Shown here one piece after another: positions 14,841 through 21,986 of a stretch of 37,789 nt of DNA. Origin of the DNA: Anaerolineae bacterium (GTDB lineage Bacteria > Chloroflexota > Anaerolineae > Aggregatilineales > Phototrophicaceae). Position 1 is the first letter of the stretch, and each line of letters opens with the position of its first letter. The notes below the pieces were generated by a model, which was given only the letters and a program-made list of their open reading frames with translations, made no database searches and was not told the origin of the DNA. The stretch is from contig JALHNT010000067.1 in assembly GCA_022843385.1 (NCBI GenBank), positions 1 through 37,789 on the forward strand, in the 5' to 3' direction. Position numbers and translations under genes: made by a program.

Positions 14841-15740
14841 TCACTCATCCAGCGGCGCTTTGAAGTCATAAATTCCATCGCGGATGGCCCAGCGTTGACC
14901 CGTTTGCTGGCACACCAGCACATCGCCCTCGCGGCTGAGTTCCGCGCCGGTGAGCGGTGACACGAAGAGCGACCCCGTGTCCAGTTGATTGGGCGAGACC
15001 CCGGCGGCAATGCTCTGCGTGAAAACGCTGGGGGTGTAATGCAGACCGGTGCGTTGCAGCAGATCATCTAGCCGTGCCAGCAGCGACGCATCCACCCGCT
15101 GCTTGAGCGCATCCAACCGGAAGAACGAGACCGGGATGCTGTGTTGCAGGGTGAAGCCAGCCTCATTCAGCCGTTGGCGCATGTAGCGCGGATGGAAGTC
15201 AAAATTCAATTCGACGAATTCCACCGGTTCCAGCGTGTATGGACTCCAGGTTTGCTGCTTGCGCGCATACCGCAGCATCGCCTTGATGTGGCGCTTGTTG
15301 GCATATTCAAGTATGAGCGTCCCACCCGGTGCCAGCACCCGACGCACTTCACCCAGCGCGGCTTTGACATCGGCGATGTGGTGGATGACGCGGATGATGG
15401 TCGCGCCATCAAACACGCCGGCGCGGAACGGCAGATGATAGGCATCGGCAGCGACATACACAAAGCGATCTGATGTGCCAAGCTGCTCCTGGGCATAGCG
15501 AAGCTGCGACAGCGAATAATCGACCAGGACGACCTGTTCGTAGTTGTGATACTCCGACGTCAGGCGACCAAACCCGGCACCCACTTCCATCAGGCGCTTG
15601 CCACGCGGTGGCAATAACTTACGCAGGGTCAGCCGTTCGACCTGATCTTCATAATCGCGTCCGCGACCTTCCCAGAATTCGGTGCGATAATTGGAGCCTT
15701 CGTAATCACAGATGCGCGGGCGCGTGTCGGGCTTGGGCAT
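14841..15740 (-). CDS. SAM-dependent methyltransferase with Trm112-like tail
   Basis: 299 aa. Class I methyltransferase core (about 25-165): motif I LMEVGAGFGRL, acidic VLVDYS at the end of strand 2, motif II/III FDGATIIRVIHHI and LAPGGTLILEYANK. The C-terminal 40 residues (SLFVSPLTGAELSREGDVLV ... RWAIRDGIYDF) match the fold pattern of a Trm112/UPF0434 zinc ribbon (LVCPVC...GL.YPIRDGIP), but only one cysteine is left, so zinc binding is unlikely. The substrate is unknown; class members act on small molecules, sugars or lipids. The start at 15740 has GAGGATCGT before the ATG; a GTG at 15764 is an alternative. Monocistronic. Confidence 0.85.
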   Translation of the reverse strand: MPKPDTRPRICDYEGSNYRTEFWEGRGRDYEDQVERLTLRKLLPPRGKRLMEVGAGFGRLTSEYHNYEQVVLVDYSLSQLRYAQEQLGTSDRFVYVAADAYHLPFRAGVFDGATIIRVIHHIADVKAALGEVRRVLAPGGTLILEYANKRHIKAMLRYARKQQTWSPYTLEPVEFVELNFDFHPRYMRQRLNEAGFTLQHSIPVSFFRLDALKQRVDASLLARLDDLLQRTGLHYTPSVFTQSIAAGVSPNQLDTGSLFVSPLTGAELSREGDVLVCQQTGQRWAIRDGIYDFKAPLDE

Positions 15741-15830
15741 ACGATCCTCATCCGGGCTAACCACTGGTTGTCGTTATCATTATACGAAGTCTACCCACTT
15801 TTGCAGAGTCCGCACCGACAAACTGAGGGG

Positions 15831-15860
15831 TTGACACGGATAGCCTTTTTGTTCTATACT
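15831..15860 (+). promoter_or_regulatory. Orphan sigma-70 promoter facing a gene-free region
   Basis: Perfect -35 TTGACA (15831-15836), 18-nt spacer, -10 TATACT (15855-15860). The predicted start is about 15867. No plus-strand gene follows until 20797. A short frame from ATG 15962 (50 codons) runs through repeat phrases and is not convincing. A small RNA is possible. Confidence 0.55.
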
Positions 15861-16270
15861 GATCTCTGTCAGAAACTCGCTTGAGTCCCGCTGCAACTTA
15901 ACAATCATAAATCTACCCTCCATAACGGCCATAGGACTATCAGATAGCCAACAAACATCAGATGAAGCACTGGATGCTTGTTACTCATCACTTTCAACTG
16001 AGCACTTTGCACTCACTTGTGCCGGGCAACTTCTCCCGCGAACTGACCGCCGCCCAATCGAATTATCCGCCGGTCATGATTCACGAATCTGCAAAAGGAC
16101 TGATGCGAATCTGACGAATTTGCAGAATCTTGTGAATCAACACAAGGGTGCCGCCCAATCTGACACAGGTTGCGTTAATACTGGCGCATCTCAGGGAGCA
16201 ATCCGCCACCGCAAATGGTGATCCGCCGGCGGCAAAGGCGTGCAGCAGTTCAAAGGAAAAAGCCTCTGCT

Positions 16271-16328
16271 TTCTCTCTCTGTGTTCTCTGCGCCTCTGTG
16301 GTCAGTTCTACTTCCTGGCGGCCTGGCG
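16271..16328. repeat. CTCTGCGCCTCTGTGG / CCTGGCGG dispersed phrase repeat
   Basis: A run of CTCTGTGTTCTCTGCGCC-like units (16271-16303) is followed by CCTGGCGGCCTGGCGG (16313-16328). From general knowledge, very similar phrases turn up between genes in several unrelated bacterial phyla and generate spurious peptides such as LCVLCASVV or TEAQRTQRE. Its function is not known. Confidence 0.5.
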
Positions 16329-16662
16329 GTGAACTCTTGTGTCTGTCCGACGACGACGACGACACAAAACGGAGTTGCACCCGCAGTCTGTCGTCACCAG
16401 TCGATAGCTGATAGCGCAAGGCTGATGGCTTCAATCAGCAAAATCAGCAGCAACACAGGGTGGGGTCAATCAGCGGCACAAACACCTGAGCGCCCTTTCT
16501 GACGACTATCGACTGATGACTGAAGATTTTTTGAGGGAAAAGTTCACAAAATGCAGTTTTGCCTTTGACGAATTTGACGAATTTTGTGCACGTTGCAAAT
16601 CCGAAAATAAATTAGTTTTGCGATTATTCATATCTGATGACTCATGACTGTGAACAGGCAAA

Positions 16663-16691
16663 CCGGGGAATACAAGATATGTATTCCCCGG
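16663..16691 (-). terminator. Terminator of the 16701-17783 gene
   Basis: Perfect 11-bp stem CCGGGGAATAC / GTATTCCCCGG with a 7-nt loop, 9 nt past the stop codon; the minus-strand tail is TTTGCCTGTT, a weak T-run. Confidence 0.65.
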
Positions 16692-16700
16692 CAGCGCTCA

Positions 16701-17783
16701 TCATCCAGTTGGCGTAGGGGTGGGGACGATGCCGAGGTCGTCCGGTGGCATCGGGGTGACTGCCGCGCCATCCACTGGCGGGGGTTGGGTATCGGGTGGA
16801 GGCACAACCGGTGTGGCGTCGATGGGCAGCACCGCCTCGCCCGCCGCAACCTTCGCCGGGCTGTTGACGGTATCGGCATAGGTGCCATCATAATTCTGTG
16901 TCGGGACGCCTTGCGCCTGGGCATCAGCCGCCGCCTGAGCATTCACCGCTGCCGGGCCGCCCTGCATCCAGATGCCGGGGCGCAATCCCTGATCGAGCAG
17001 GGGAATGCCACCCGTCGGCACAATGCCGGTGAGCAGCGGCACATTGCGCGGCGGAATGGGCAGATTGGCGAAGTTTTCATAATACAGGCCAGCAGTGGTG
17101 GAATAGCCGGGCCAGGGGTTCTGACTGTAAGGCGTTTCAGCCAGCAGGTTCGGTGGATTGTTGCTCAACAACTGGCCGGCGAATGGGCCAACACCGCTGA
17201 AATCATCGGGCAGATTGCCCAGGATACGCACGATTGGCTCGAACAACAGGCGCAGATTGTCCACCGGGTCGTGCAGTTGCGTCTGGCTCAAGGGGATGAC
17301 CGCGCGGACATCCAGATTGACCGGCACATCCAGGCTGACGGTCACCTGCTGCTGCACCGGCAGATCGAAGGCCAGCGACACCGGCAGCACCAACCCCTCC
17401 GGCAAGGTCAGCGCGACCTGGGCATTGTTCAGGTTGCCGACGCCAGGCAGGTTGATGTTGGCGAAGACGTTGATCGGCACCGGTTGCGTCAGCACCACAT
17501 TGGTCTCGGCCAGACTGATGGGGATGGTCGCATCCAACTGCGTCGGCGCATTCTGCACCGAGATCACTTCGCGCACCGGGATCGTCCAGTCAATCGTCGA
17601 GTCATTCAAGCCGACGAAGCTGCTGTGCAGCCCTTCGATCAGCGGTTGGGCGATGTTCTTCTTGATGTCGAAGATGGTCAGCGCCAGCACCACAATGACC
17701 AGCACCAGAACAATGTTCACGATGAACGAAAAGATCACCATGAAGCGCCAGAAATACTTACCAAACGCCTTCAATGCGCGCAT
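16701..17783 (-). CDS. Membrane-anchored protein of unknown function with Pro-rich tail
   Basis: 360 aa. After a short basic N-terminus (MRALKAFGKYFWRFM) comes one strong membrane helix (about 15-38), then a region of about 150 residues with repeated hydrophobic-alternating segments (LDATIPISLAETNVVLTQPV, VPVNLDVRAVIPLSQTQL) suggesting a beta-rich, lipid-facing or tube-like fold. The tail from about 300 is Ala/Pro/Thr-rich (VVPPPDTQPPPVDG, IVPTPTPTG). No family recognised. The ATG at 17783 has AGGAG 11 nt upstream; a frame extension to 17879 has none. Stands alone between two terminators. Confidence 0.75.
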   Translation of the reverse strand: MRALKAFGKYFWRFMVIFSFIVNIVLVLVIVVLALTIFDIKKNIAQPLIEGLHSSFVGLNDSTIDWTIPVREVISVQNAPTQLDATIPISLAETNVVLTQPVPINVFANINLPGVGNLNNAQVALTLPEGLVLPVSLAFDLPVQQQVTVSLDVPVNLDVRAVIPLSQTQLHDPVDNLRLLFEPIVRILGNLPDDFSGVGPFAGQLLSNNPPNLLAETPYSQNPWPGYSTTAGLYYENFANLPIPPRNVPLLTGIVPTGGIPLLDQGLRPGIWMQGGPAAVNAQAAADAQAQGVPTQNYDGTYADTVNSPAKVAAGEAVLPIDATPVVPPPDTQPPPVDGAAVTPMPPDDLGIVPTPTPTG

Positions 17784-17877
17784 AATCGGCTGCTCCTGAA
17801 GTGGACATAACGACTTTCTAAGACTATAACCGAGTTTTGCACAGCGGGGCAAATGGATTTCTAACCGACCCGCCAAC

Positions 17878-17913
17878 AAAAAAGCCGCTGCCTCATTGCT
17901 GAGATAGCGGCTT
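17878..17913 (-). terminator. Rho-independent terminator of metK
   Basis: Stem AAGCCGCT / AGCGGCTT (17882-17889 with 17906-17913) with an inner CTCA-GCAA-TGAG hairpin, followed on the minus strand by TTTTTT. It lies about 125 nt past the metK stop codon. Confidence 0.88.
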
Positions 17914-17994
17914 GAGAGTTCGCCCGAACCTTACCTGATCGCCCACTTCGTTTCGATAGAACGCCCACCTTCAAAACGGGTCGTTGCTAACGGC

Positions 17995-18009
17995 TCTCCC
18001 AGTGGGAGA
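17995..18009. repeat. TCTCCCA/TGGGAGA short palindrome
   Basis: TCTCCCA-G-TGGGAGA, followed by AGGAGCGGGGAGG. Phrases of this kind are commonly dispersed between genes in Chloroflexota and other bacteria (general knowledge). It sits between the metK stop and the metK terminator, so it is transcribed in the 3' leader-out region. Confidence 0.4.
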
Positions 18010-18039
18010 AGGAGCGGGGAGGATCAGGGCATAACAGGA

Positions 18040-19269
18040 TCAGGCCAGATTGGCGGCGCGGCGCAGGGCATCGGCCTTGTCGGTGCGCTCCCAGGGGACA
18101 TCCAGATCATTACGACCGAAGTGACCATAAGAGGCCACCTGCCGGTAGATCGGGCGGCGCAGTCCCAGATCGCGGATGATGGCAGCAGGGCGCATATCGA
18201 AATGGGCGCGGATCAATTCTTCCAGGCGCTCATCCGAAATAACGCCCGTGCCGAAGGTTTCTACCGCCAGCGAAGTCGGTTGGGCCACGCCGATGGCATA
18301 CGATACCTGCAACTCAAAGCGGGAGGCCAGCCCTGCCGCAACGACGTTCTTGGCGATGTACCGCGCCATATAGGCCGCGCTGCGATCGACCTTTGTCGGG
18401 TCTTTGCCAGAGAAAGCGCCCCCGCCATGCCGCGCCACACCGCCGTAGGTATCGACGATGATCTTGCGCCCAGTCAAACCGGCATCGCCAAGCGGGCCAC
18501 CGGTCACAAAGCGCCCGGTCGGGTTGACGAAGATGCGGGTGTTGGCGTCCAGCAGATGTTCCGGCACCACCGGCTTGATGATGTGTTCGATGACAGCGGC
18601 GCGAATATCTTCCTGGCTGATCTCCGGCGCGTGCTGGGTCGAAACGACGATGGTATCGACGCGCTTGGGCTTGCCAAAGCTGTATTCAATCGTCACCTGG
18701 CTCTTGGCATCTGGACGCAGCCAGGTCAGGTGTCCCTTCTTGCGGGCTTCGGAGAGGCGGCGCACCAGCTTATGCGACAGCGAAATCGTCAATGGCATGA
18801 ATTCTTCGGTCTCGTCGCAGGCAAAGCCAATCATCATACCCTGATCGCCGGCACCGGTCGCCGCGATTTCGGCCTCGCTCATTTTGCCTTCGCGGGCTTC
18901 CAGCGCTTTGTCAACGCCCTGGGCAATATCAGCCGACTGTTCCTTGATCGAGACCATCACGCCGCAGGTGTTGGCATCGAAGCCATAATCGCTCTGGGTA
19001 TAGCCGATGTCGCGCACCGTCTGGCGCACCAGTTCCTGGATATCGACATAGGCGTGGGTAGTGATTTCGCCGATGACGACCACCAACCCAGTGGTGGTGG
19101 AAACTTCACAGGCGACGCGGGCATTGGGGTCCTGAGCAATGATGGCATCCAGGACGGCATCAGAAATCTGATCGCACATCTTGTCAGGATGTCCCTCGGA
19201 AACAGACTCCGAGGTGTAGAAGTAACGCGGCGAATTCATGAACGTCGAGTTACCACGGGAATCGGGCAT
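18040..19269 (-). CDS. metK: S-adenosylmethionine synthetase
   Basis: 409 aa. It makes SAM from methionine and ATP. Signature blocks: SVSEGHPDKMCDQISDAVLD (ATP site), GAGDQGMMIGFACDET (hexapeptide 1), GGAFSGKDPTKVDRSAAYMAR (P-loop-like hexapeptide 2 region) and the C-terminal GTGVISDERLEELI ... PIYRQVASYGHFGR. It has a 13-residue leader (MPDSRGNSTFMNS) before the usual start; an inner ATG at 19239 is possible, but GGAGG 8 nt before 19269 favours the longer form. Expression is controlled by the SAM-I riboswitch and attenuator just upstream. Monocistronic with its own terminator. Confidence 0.98.
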   Translation of the reverse strand: MPDSRGNSTFMNSPRYFYTSESVSEGHPDKMCDQISDAVLDAIIAQDPNARVACEVSTTTGLVVVIGEITTHAYVDIQELVRQTVRDIGYTQSDYGFDANTCGVMVSIKEQSADIAQGVDKALEAREGKMSEAEIAATGAGDQGMMIGFACDETEEFMPLTISLSHKLVRRLSEARKKGHLTWLRPDAKSQVTIEYSFGKPKRVDTIVVSTQHAPEISQEDIRAAVIEHIIKPVVPEHLLDANTRIFVNPTGRFVTGGPLGDAGLTGRKIIVDTYGGVARHGGGAFSGKDPTKVDRSAAYMARYIAKNVVAAGLASRFELQVSYAIGVAQPTSLAVETFGTGVISDERLEELIRAHFDMRPAAIIRDLGLRRPIYRQVASYGHFGRNDLDVPWERTDKADALRRAANLA

Positions 19270-19285
19270 GGGTTATTCCTCCACA

Positions 19286-19318
19286 ATAAAAAACGCCTCT
19301 CTGGAATACGAGAGGCGT
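19286..19318 (-). terminator. Attenuator of the metK SAM riboswitch
   Basis: Stem ACGCCTCTC / GAGAGGCGT (9 bp) followed on the minus strand by TTTTTTATTG, between the riboswitch aptamer and the metK ribosome site. This is the expression platform: terminator formation when SAM is bound stops transcription before metK. Confidence 0.9.
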
Positions 19319-19334
19319 GTTGAAGGTTCGTCCG

Positions 19335-19437
19335 CTCATCTTCCAGAGTAATCACTCTGACGGATTTGGCACCTTCCCGACGCTTCGGGGGTTGCCGCGA
19401 CTTCAGCGGGCCGTTTCCCTCTGTCGCTCTTGATGAG
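19335..19437 (-). ncRNA. SAM-I (S-box) riboswitch
   Basis: The minus-strand RNA begins CTCATCAAGAG and ends GAAGATGAG, closing stem P1. Conserved S-box core segments are visible: GACAGAGGGAAACGGCCCG, TGAAGTCGCGGCAACC and GGAAGGTGCCAAATCC. It is followed 16 nt later by the attenuator and then by metK, the expected target. Binding of SAM should turn metK off. Confidence 0.95.
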
Positions 19438-19467
19438 TGCTGTTCGCACTGTTATCGAATTGTGAAA

Positions 19468-19496
19468 ACTATATCATGCGCCAGAATTGAAATCAA
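19468..19496 (-). promoter_or_regulatory. Promoter of the metK riboswitch leader
   Basis: Minus strand -35 TTGATT (19496-19491), 17-nt spacer, -10 TATAGT (19473-19468). Transcription would begin near 19461, about 24 nt before the riboswitch P1 stem. Confidence 0.65.
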
Positions 19497-19503
19497 GCGC
19501 GTT

Positions 19504-20619
19504 TTATGCTTTGCGCACCGCCATCAGCGTGTAATTCACATCGCTCAATGGCACCGGGTTGACCAGGGTAACCGTCAGCGTCAGGCGGGGAGTGCCAGCG
19601 GTCAGCGGCAGCGTGGTCGTTGACCCACACAGCAGCGTGGGGTTCTGCGGCGCTCCCCAGCGCACCGACTCCAGCCCGGATCCAGAACAGATCAGGCTGA
19701 GGGTATATTCACGGAAGTCGCCAGTGACCAGGTTGTAGGCGCTGAAATCAATCAGGTCGCGCGCCAGCGGGTCAGCACTGCTCAACGCCTCATTCAAGCT
19801 GCCCCAGCCATCCCGGTCAATCGACAGGTTGAAGGGAATCACAGCCGCGCCGGCGCTGGGCAGGCGGAAAACAGTTGAGAGCGCACTCGTATCCGGGAGT
19901 GAGGCACAATTTCCGGCAACCGTCACCACCGTGCTGGAAATCCAACCGGGCTGCTCGTTGACGTCCACCCGATACCATCCGCTGGCCGTTCGTCCACTGA
20001 CAACGATGCGCTCATTGACAACCAGCGTATCGATCACCGGGTAATCGAGACCAGGACCGCTGCGAATGTTGATGTTCAGGCCGCTGGCGCTGGCGGCACG
20101 GCACAGGGTATCAGCGACCGTCGTTGTGTTGCGAGTCAAGACCACAGGTTGATTGAGGGGTTGGTCGAAGGTCAGCGTCGGGATCACAGCAGCAGCGCTG
20201 GCGGTCTGACGGCTGGTGGTGATGCGATTGTCGTGGGTCAATTGCAACGAAAGTCGTCCGACCTGTTTCTTATCACCAGCCCGCAGAGCCACCTGATAGA
20301 ACGCGCTGGTGCTATCCAGCGTCAGGACGGCAGCCGCAATCCGGTTGGTTAGGGTGGCGACCACGCTCCCCTGCCCGTCGATAACGTCAGCGGTGTAAGT
20401 CAGGTCAGGCGAGAGCGATGAAAGTGACATGTAGGAAAGGATGTTGGGCGTGGTCTGAAAGCCGTAGACCTGAAGATCAGCCGCTAGCGGGAAATCAATC
20501 AGGGCAGGCGCATCCGGTTGCAGCCAGATGCTCACTTTGGCTGCAGTGGGTGAAGTCTGGCAGCCCATGCTCACCAGAACCAGGAGGCAGACGATGGAGA
20601 GACTGAACGAGCGTAACAT
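19504..20619 (-). CDS. Putative lipoprotein with bacterial SH3 domain
   Basis: 371 aa. N-terminus MLRSFSLSIVCLLVLVSMGC looks like a lipoprotein signal with Cys at 20, although the lipobox (SMGC) is not canonical. Region 25-165 is beta-rich with VSIWLQPDAPALIDFPLAAD. An SH3b domain follows (about 183-238: LNINIRSGPGLDYPVIDTLV ... GWYRVDVNEQPGWIS), the type that binds cell wall or protein ligands. The C-terminal part (about 250-371) has further beta sequence ending YTLMAVRKA. Function unknown; probably an envelope protein. Stands alone and its stop lies just upstream of the metK promoter. Confidence 0.8.
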   Translation of the reverse strand: MLRSFSLSIVCLLVLVSMGCQTSPTAAKVSIWLQPDAPALIDFPLAADLQVYGFQTTPNILSYMSLSSLSPDLTYTADVIDGQGSVVATLTNRIAAAVLTLDSTSAFYQVALRAGDKKQVGRLSLQLTHDNRITTSRQTASAAAVIPTLTFDQPLNQPVVLTRNTTTVADTLCRAASASGLNINIRSGPGLDYPVIDTLVVNERIVVSGRTASGWYRVDVNEQPGWISSTVVTVAGNCASLPDTSALSTVFRLPSAGAAVIPFNLSIDRDGWGSLNEALSSADPLARDLIDFSAYNLVTGDFREYTLSLICSGSGLESVRWGAPQNPTLLCGSTTTLPLTAGTPRLTLTVTLVNPVPLSDVNYTLMAVRKA

Positions 20620-20796
20620 GGCATTGCGCCTGACACTCAGGTAAAGTTATTTGACCTGAGCATACCGCTAACCGGACAAAAGTCCCGTACGCAAACCTGA
20701 TTCTTACCCCACTATTGCCCTACGCCAATCGAACTTGCGTTCATCTTCCGGCGGCGTTACCATTCAGCAGTTATTGACTGTCGAGGGATATGATCC

Positions 20797-21447
20797 ATGA
20801 CTCAAGATCGCGCGGCACAGTTAGCCGCTATCGCCCAACAGCTTCGCACCTGCCAGCTCTGCAATCTATACAAAGGCACAACCAATCCGGTTCCAGGGGC
20901 TGGCAGTCCGCAAGCCGAGCTGATGTTCATTGGTGAAGGCCCAGGCTTTCATGAAGATAAACAGGGGCTGCCGTTCGTCGGCCCATCCGGCAAGTACCTG
21001 GAAAAATTGCTGGCATTAATCGGCATGACGCGCGATCAGGTGTTTATCGCCAACGTCGTCAAACATCGTCCGCCGGAGAACCGCGATCCACTGCCGGAGG
21101 AAATTCTGGCGTGCAAACCCTATCTCGATCAGCAGGTGGAAATTATTGATCCACTGGTGATCGTCACGCTGGGGCGCTTCAGCATGGCGCGTTACTTCCC
21201 CAACGGCAAAATCACGCAGATTCACGGACAGGCCCGGTTGGATGAGCATCGCGCCTACTACCCCCTGTTCCATCCCGCAGCGGTGCTGCGTGACCCAAAC
21301 AAGGAAGCAGCGATGGAAGCGGATTTCAAGCGACTGCCAGAGGTGTTGAAGCAGGTGAAGGAGTTGCGCAACAAGAATCAACCAGCTGCGCCAGAGGTCA
21401 AACCAGACGAACCGCCGGCCAAGCCCAAGCAGCTTTCGCTGTTTTAG
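20797..21447 (+). CDS. Family-4 uracil-DNA glycosylase with C-terminal clamp-binding tail
   Basis: 216 aa. It removes uracil from DNA in base-excision repair. Family 4 motifs: motif A GEGPG (47-51), PFVGPSGKYLEKLL, NVVKHRPPENRDP, VTLGRFSMARYFP and motif B FHPAAVLRDP (158-167). Iron-sulfur ligands: C19 and C22 (CQLC) and C106 (ACKPYL) are present, but the third ligand, normally Cys in VVKCRPP, is H90, 16 residues before C106 as in the family. A charged Pro-rich linker (about 188-211) ends in QLSLF (212-216), matching the bacterial sliding-clamp-binding consensus QL(S/D)LF. GAGGG precedes the ATG. Its stop interlocks with that of the next gene on the other strand. Confidence 0.93.
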   Translation: MTQDRAAQLAAIAQQLRTCQLCNLYKGTTNPVPGAGSPQAELMFIGEGPGFHEDKQGLPFVGPSGKYLEKLLALIGMTRDQVFIANVVKHRPPENRDPLPEEILACKPYLDQQVEIIDPLVIVTLGRFSMARYFPNGKITQIHGQARLDEHRAYYPLFHPAAVLRDPNKEAAMEADFKRLPEVLKQVKELRNKNQPAAPEVKPDEPPAKPKQLSLF

Positions 21448-21875
21448 AGCTGCTGAATGAAGTGCAGCAGGCGCGACAGGTCTCTGCTGGTGGGATGAAG
21501 AGCGAAGGACTTTCCTACTGGGGAAATCAACATCTTCTTGATGGCATCGGCCAAAAGATCACCATCACTCCAGTTCATTTGCAGGTAGAGGACGAGGCCA
21601 TCACGCAATGCAACCCGTACGCCGCGCGTATTACCGAACTGAACTTCACTAACGCGCATGACATAGGTGCTGGGGATGGTCGCCGGGTCATAGCGCCGCC
21701 GGGTCTGCGGTTGGAGCACGATCCGAAAATTGGTGACAACAGCATTCAAGGGCGGTACAGTTGGCACCCATCCGGAAGCCGTGTAGCGAACGATGGCGAC
21801 CTGATACTGCCCTAAGGTTGATTCACCCGGCACTAGCGTTATCTGATTGGTTAACACAAGACCTATCTTCCACAA
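21444..21875 (-). CDS. Small PH/GRAM-like protein, paralogue A
   Basis: 143 aa, no membrane segment. The sequence AVVTNFRIVLQPQTRRRY, then YVMRVSEVQFGNTRGVRVAL, DGLVLYLQMNWSD and DLLADAIKKML gives a strand-rich body with a C-terminal helix, the plan of PH/GRAM-like domains (inference from pattern). It aligns with the neighbour at 21987 around AV.TN.R, R.L...LYL...W and L...I.K.I. The start codon is uncertain: TTG at 21875 has no ribosome site and a GTG at 21857 follows AGG. Expressed with the gene at 21987 (111-bp gap). Confidence 0.65.
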   Translation of the reverse strand: MWKIGLVLTNQITLVPGESTLGQYQVAIVRYTASGWVPTVPPLNAVVTNFRIVLQPQTRRRYDPATIPSTYVMRVSEVQFGNTRGVRVALRDGLVLYLQMNWSDGDLLADAIKKMLISPVGKSFALHPTSRDLSRLLHFIQQL

Positions 21876-21986
21876 TCATGCTGCGCTCACTGAGTCTCAT
21901 TGTACCGCACGCATCACCGTGATTGAGGCTTAAACATTGACGCAACGCCAAATTTATAACGGTCTTATAACCCTGGCTTCACATTC

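Larger units (their letters stand above)
15741..16700. other. 960-bp gene-free region rich in low-complexity phrases
   Basis: I find no supported gene. It contains an orphan plus-strand promoter (15831-15860) and a string of short repetitive phrases: AAGTGC type (15996-16021), GAATTTGACGAATTTG type (16085-16138 and 16564-16588), CTCTGCGCCTCTGTGG type (16271-16303), CCTGGCGGCCTGGCGG (16313-16328), a CGA microsatellite (16348-16363), GATAGCTGATAG and GACTGATGACTG types (16400-16440, 16501-16525, 16634-16652). Open frames here are built from these phrases. It ends in the terminator of the next minus-strand gene. Confidence 0.6.

Noticed and set aside
15962..16114. 50-codon frame from an ATG downstream of the orphan promoter
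   Set aside because: Runs through the AAGTGC and GAATTTG phrases and lacks a clear ribosome site; no sign of protein selection.
16081..16434. 117-codon open frame on the minus strand in the gene-free region
   Set aside because: It is made of the low-complexity phrases (TEAQRTQREK is the translation of the CTCTGTG repeat), with no ribosome site or family.
16644..17810. 388-codon plus-strand frame
   Set aside because: Antisense to the membrane-protein gene at 16701-17783, with Arg/Gln/His-rich composition and no family signature.
18121..19323. 400-codon plus-strand frame
   Set aside because: Antisense shadow of metK; it crosses the riboswitch terminator and has His/Asp-rich sequence typical of a reversed GC-rich gene.
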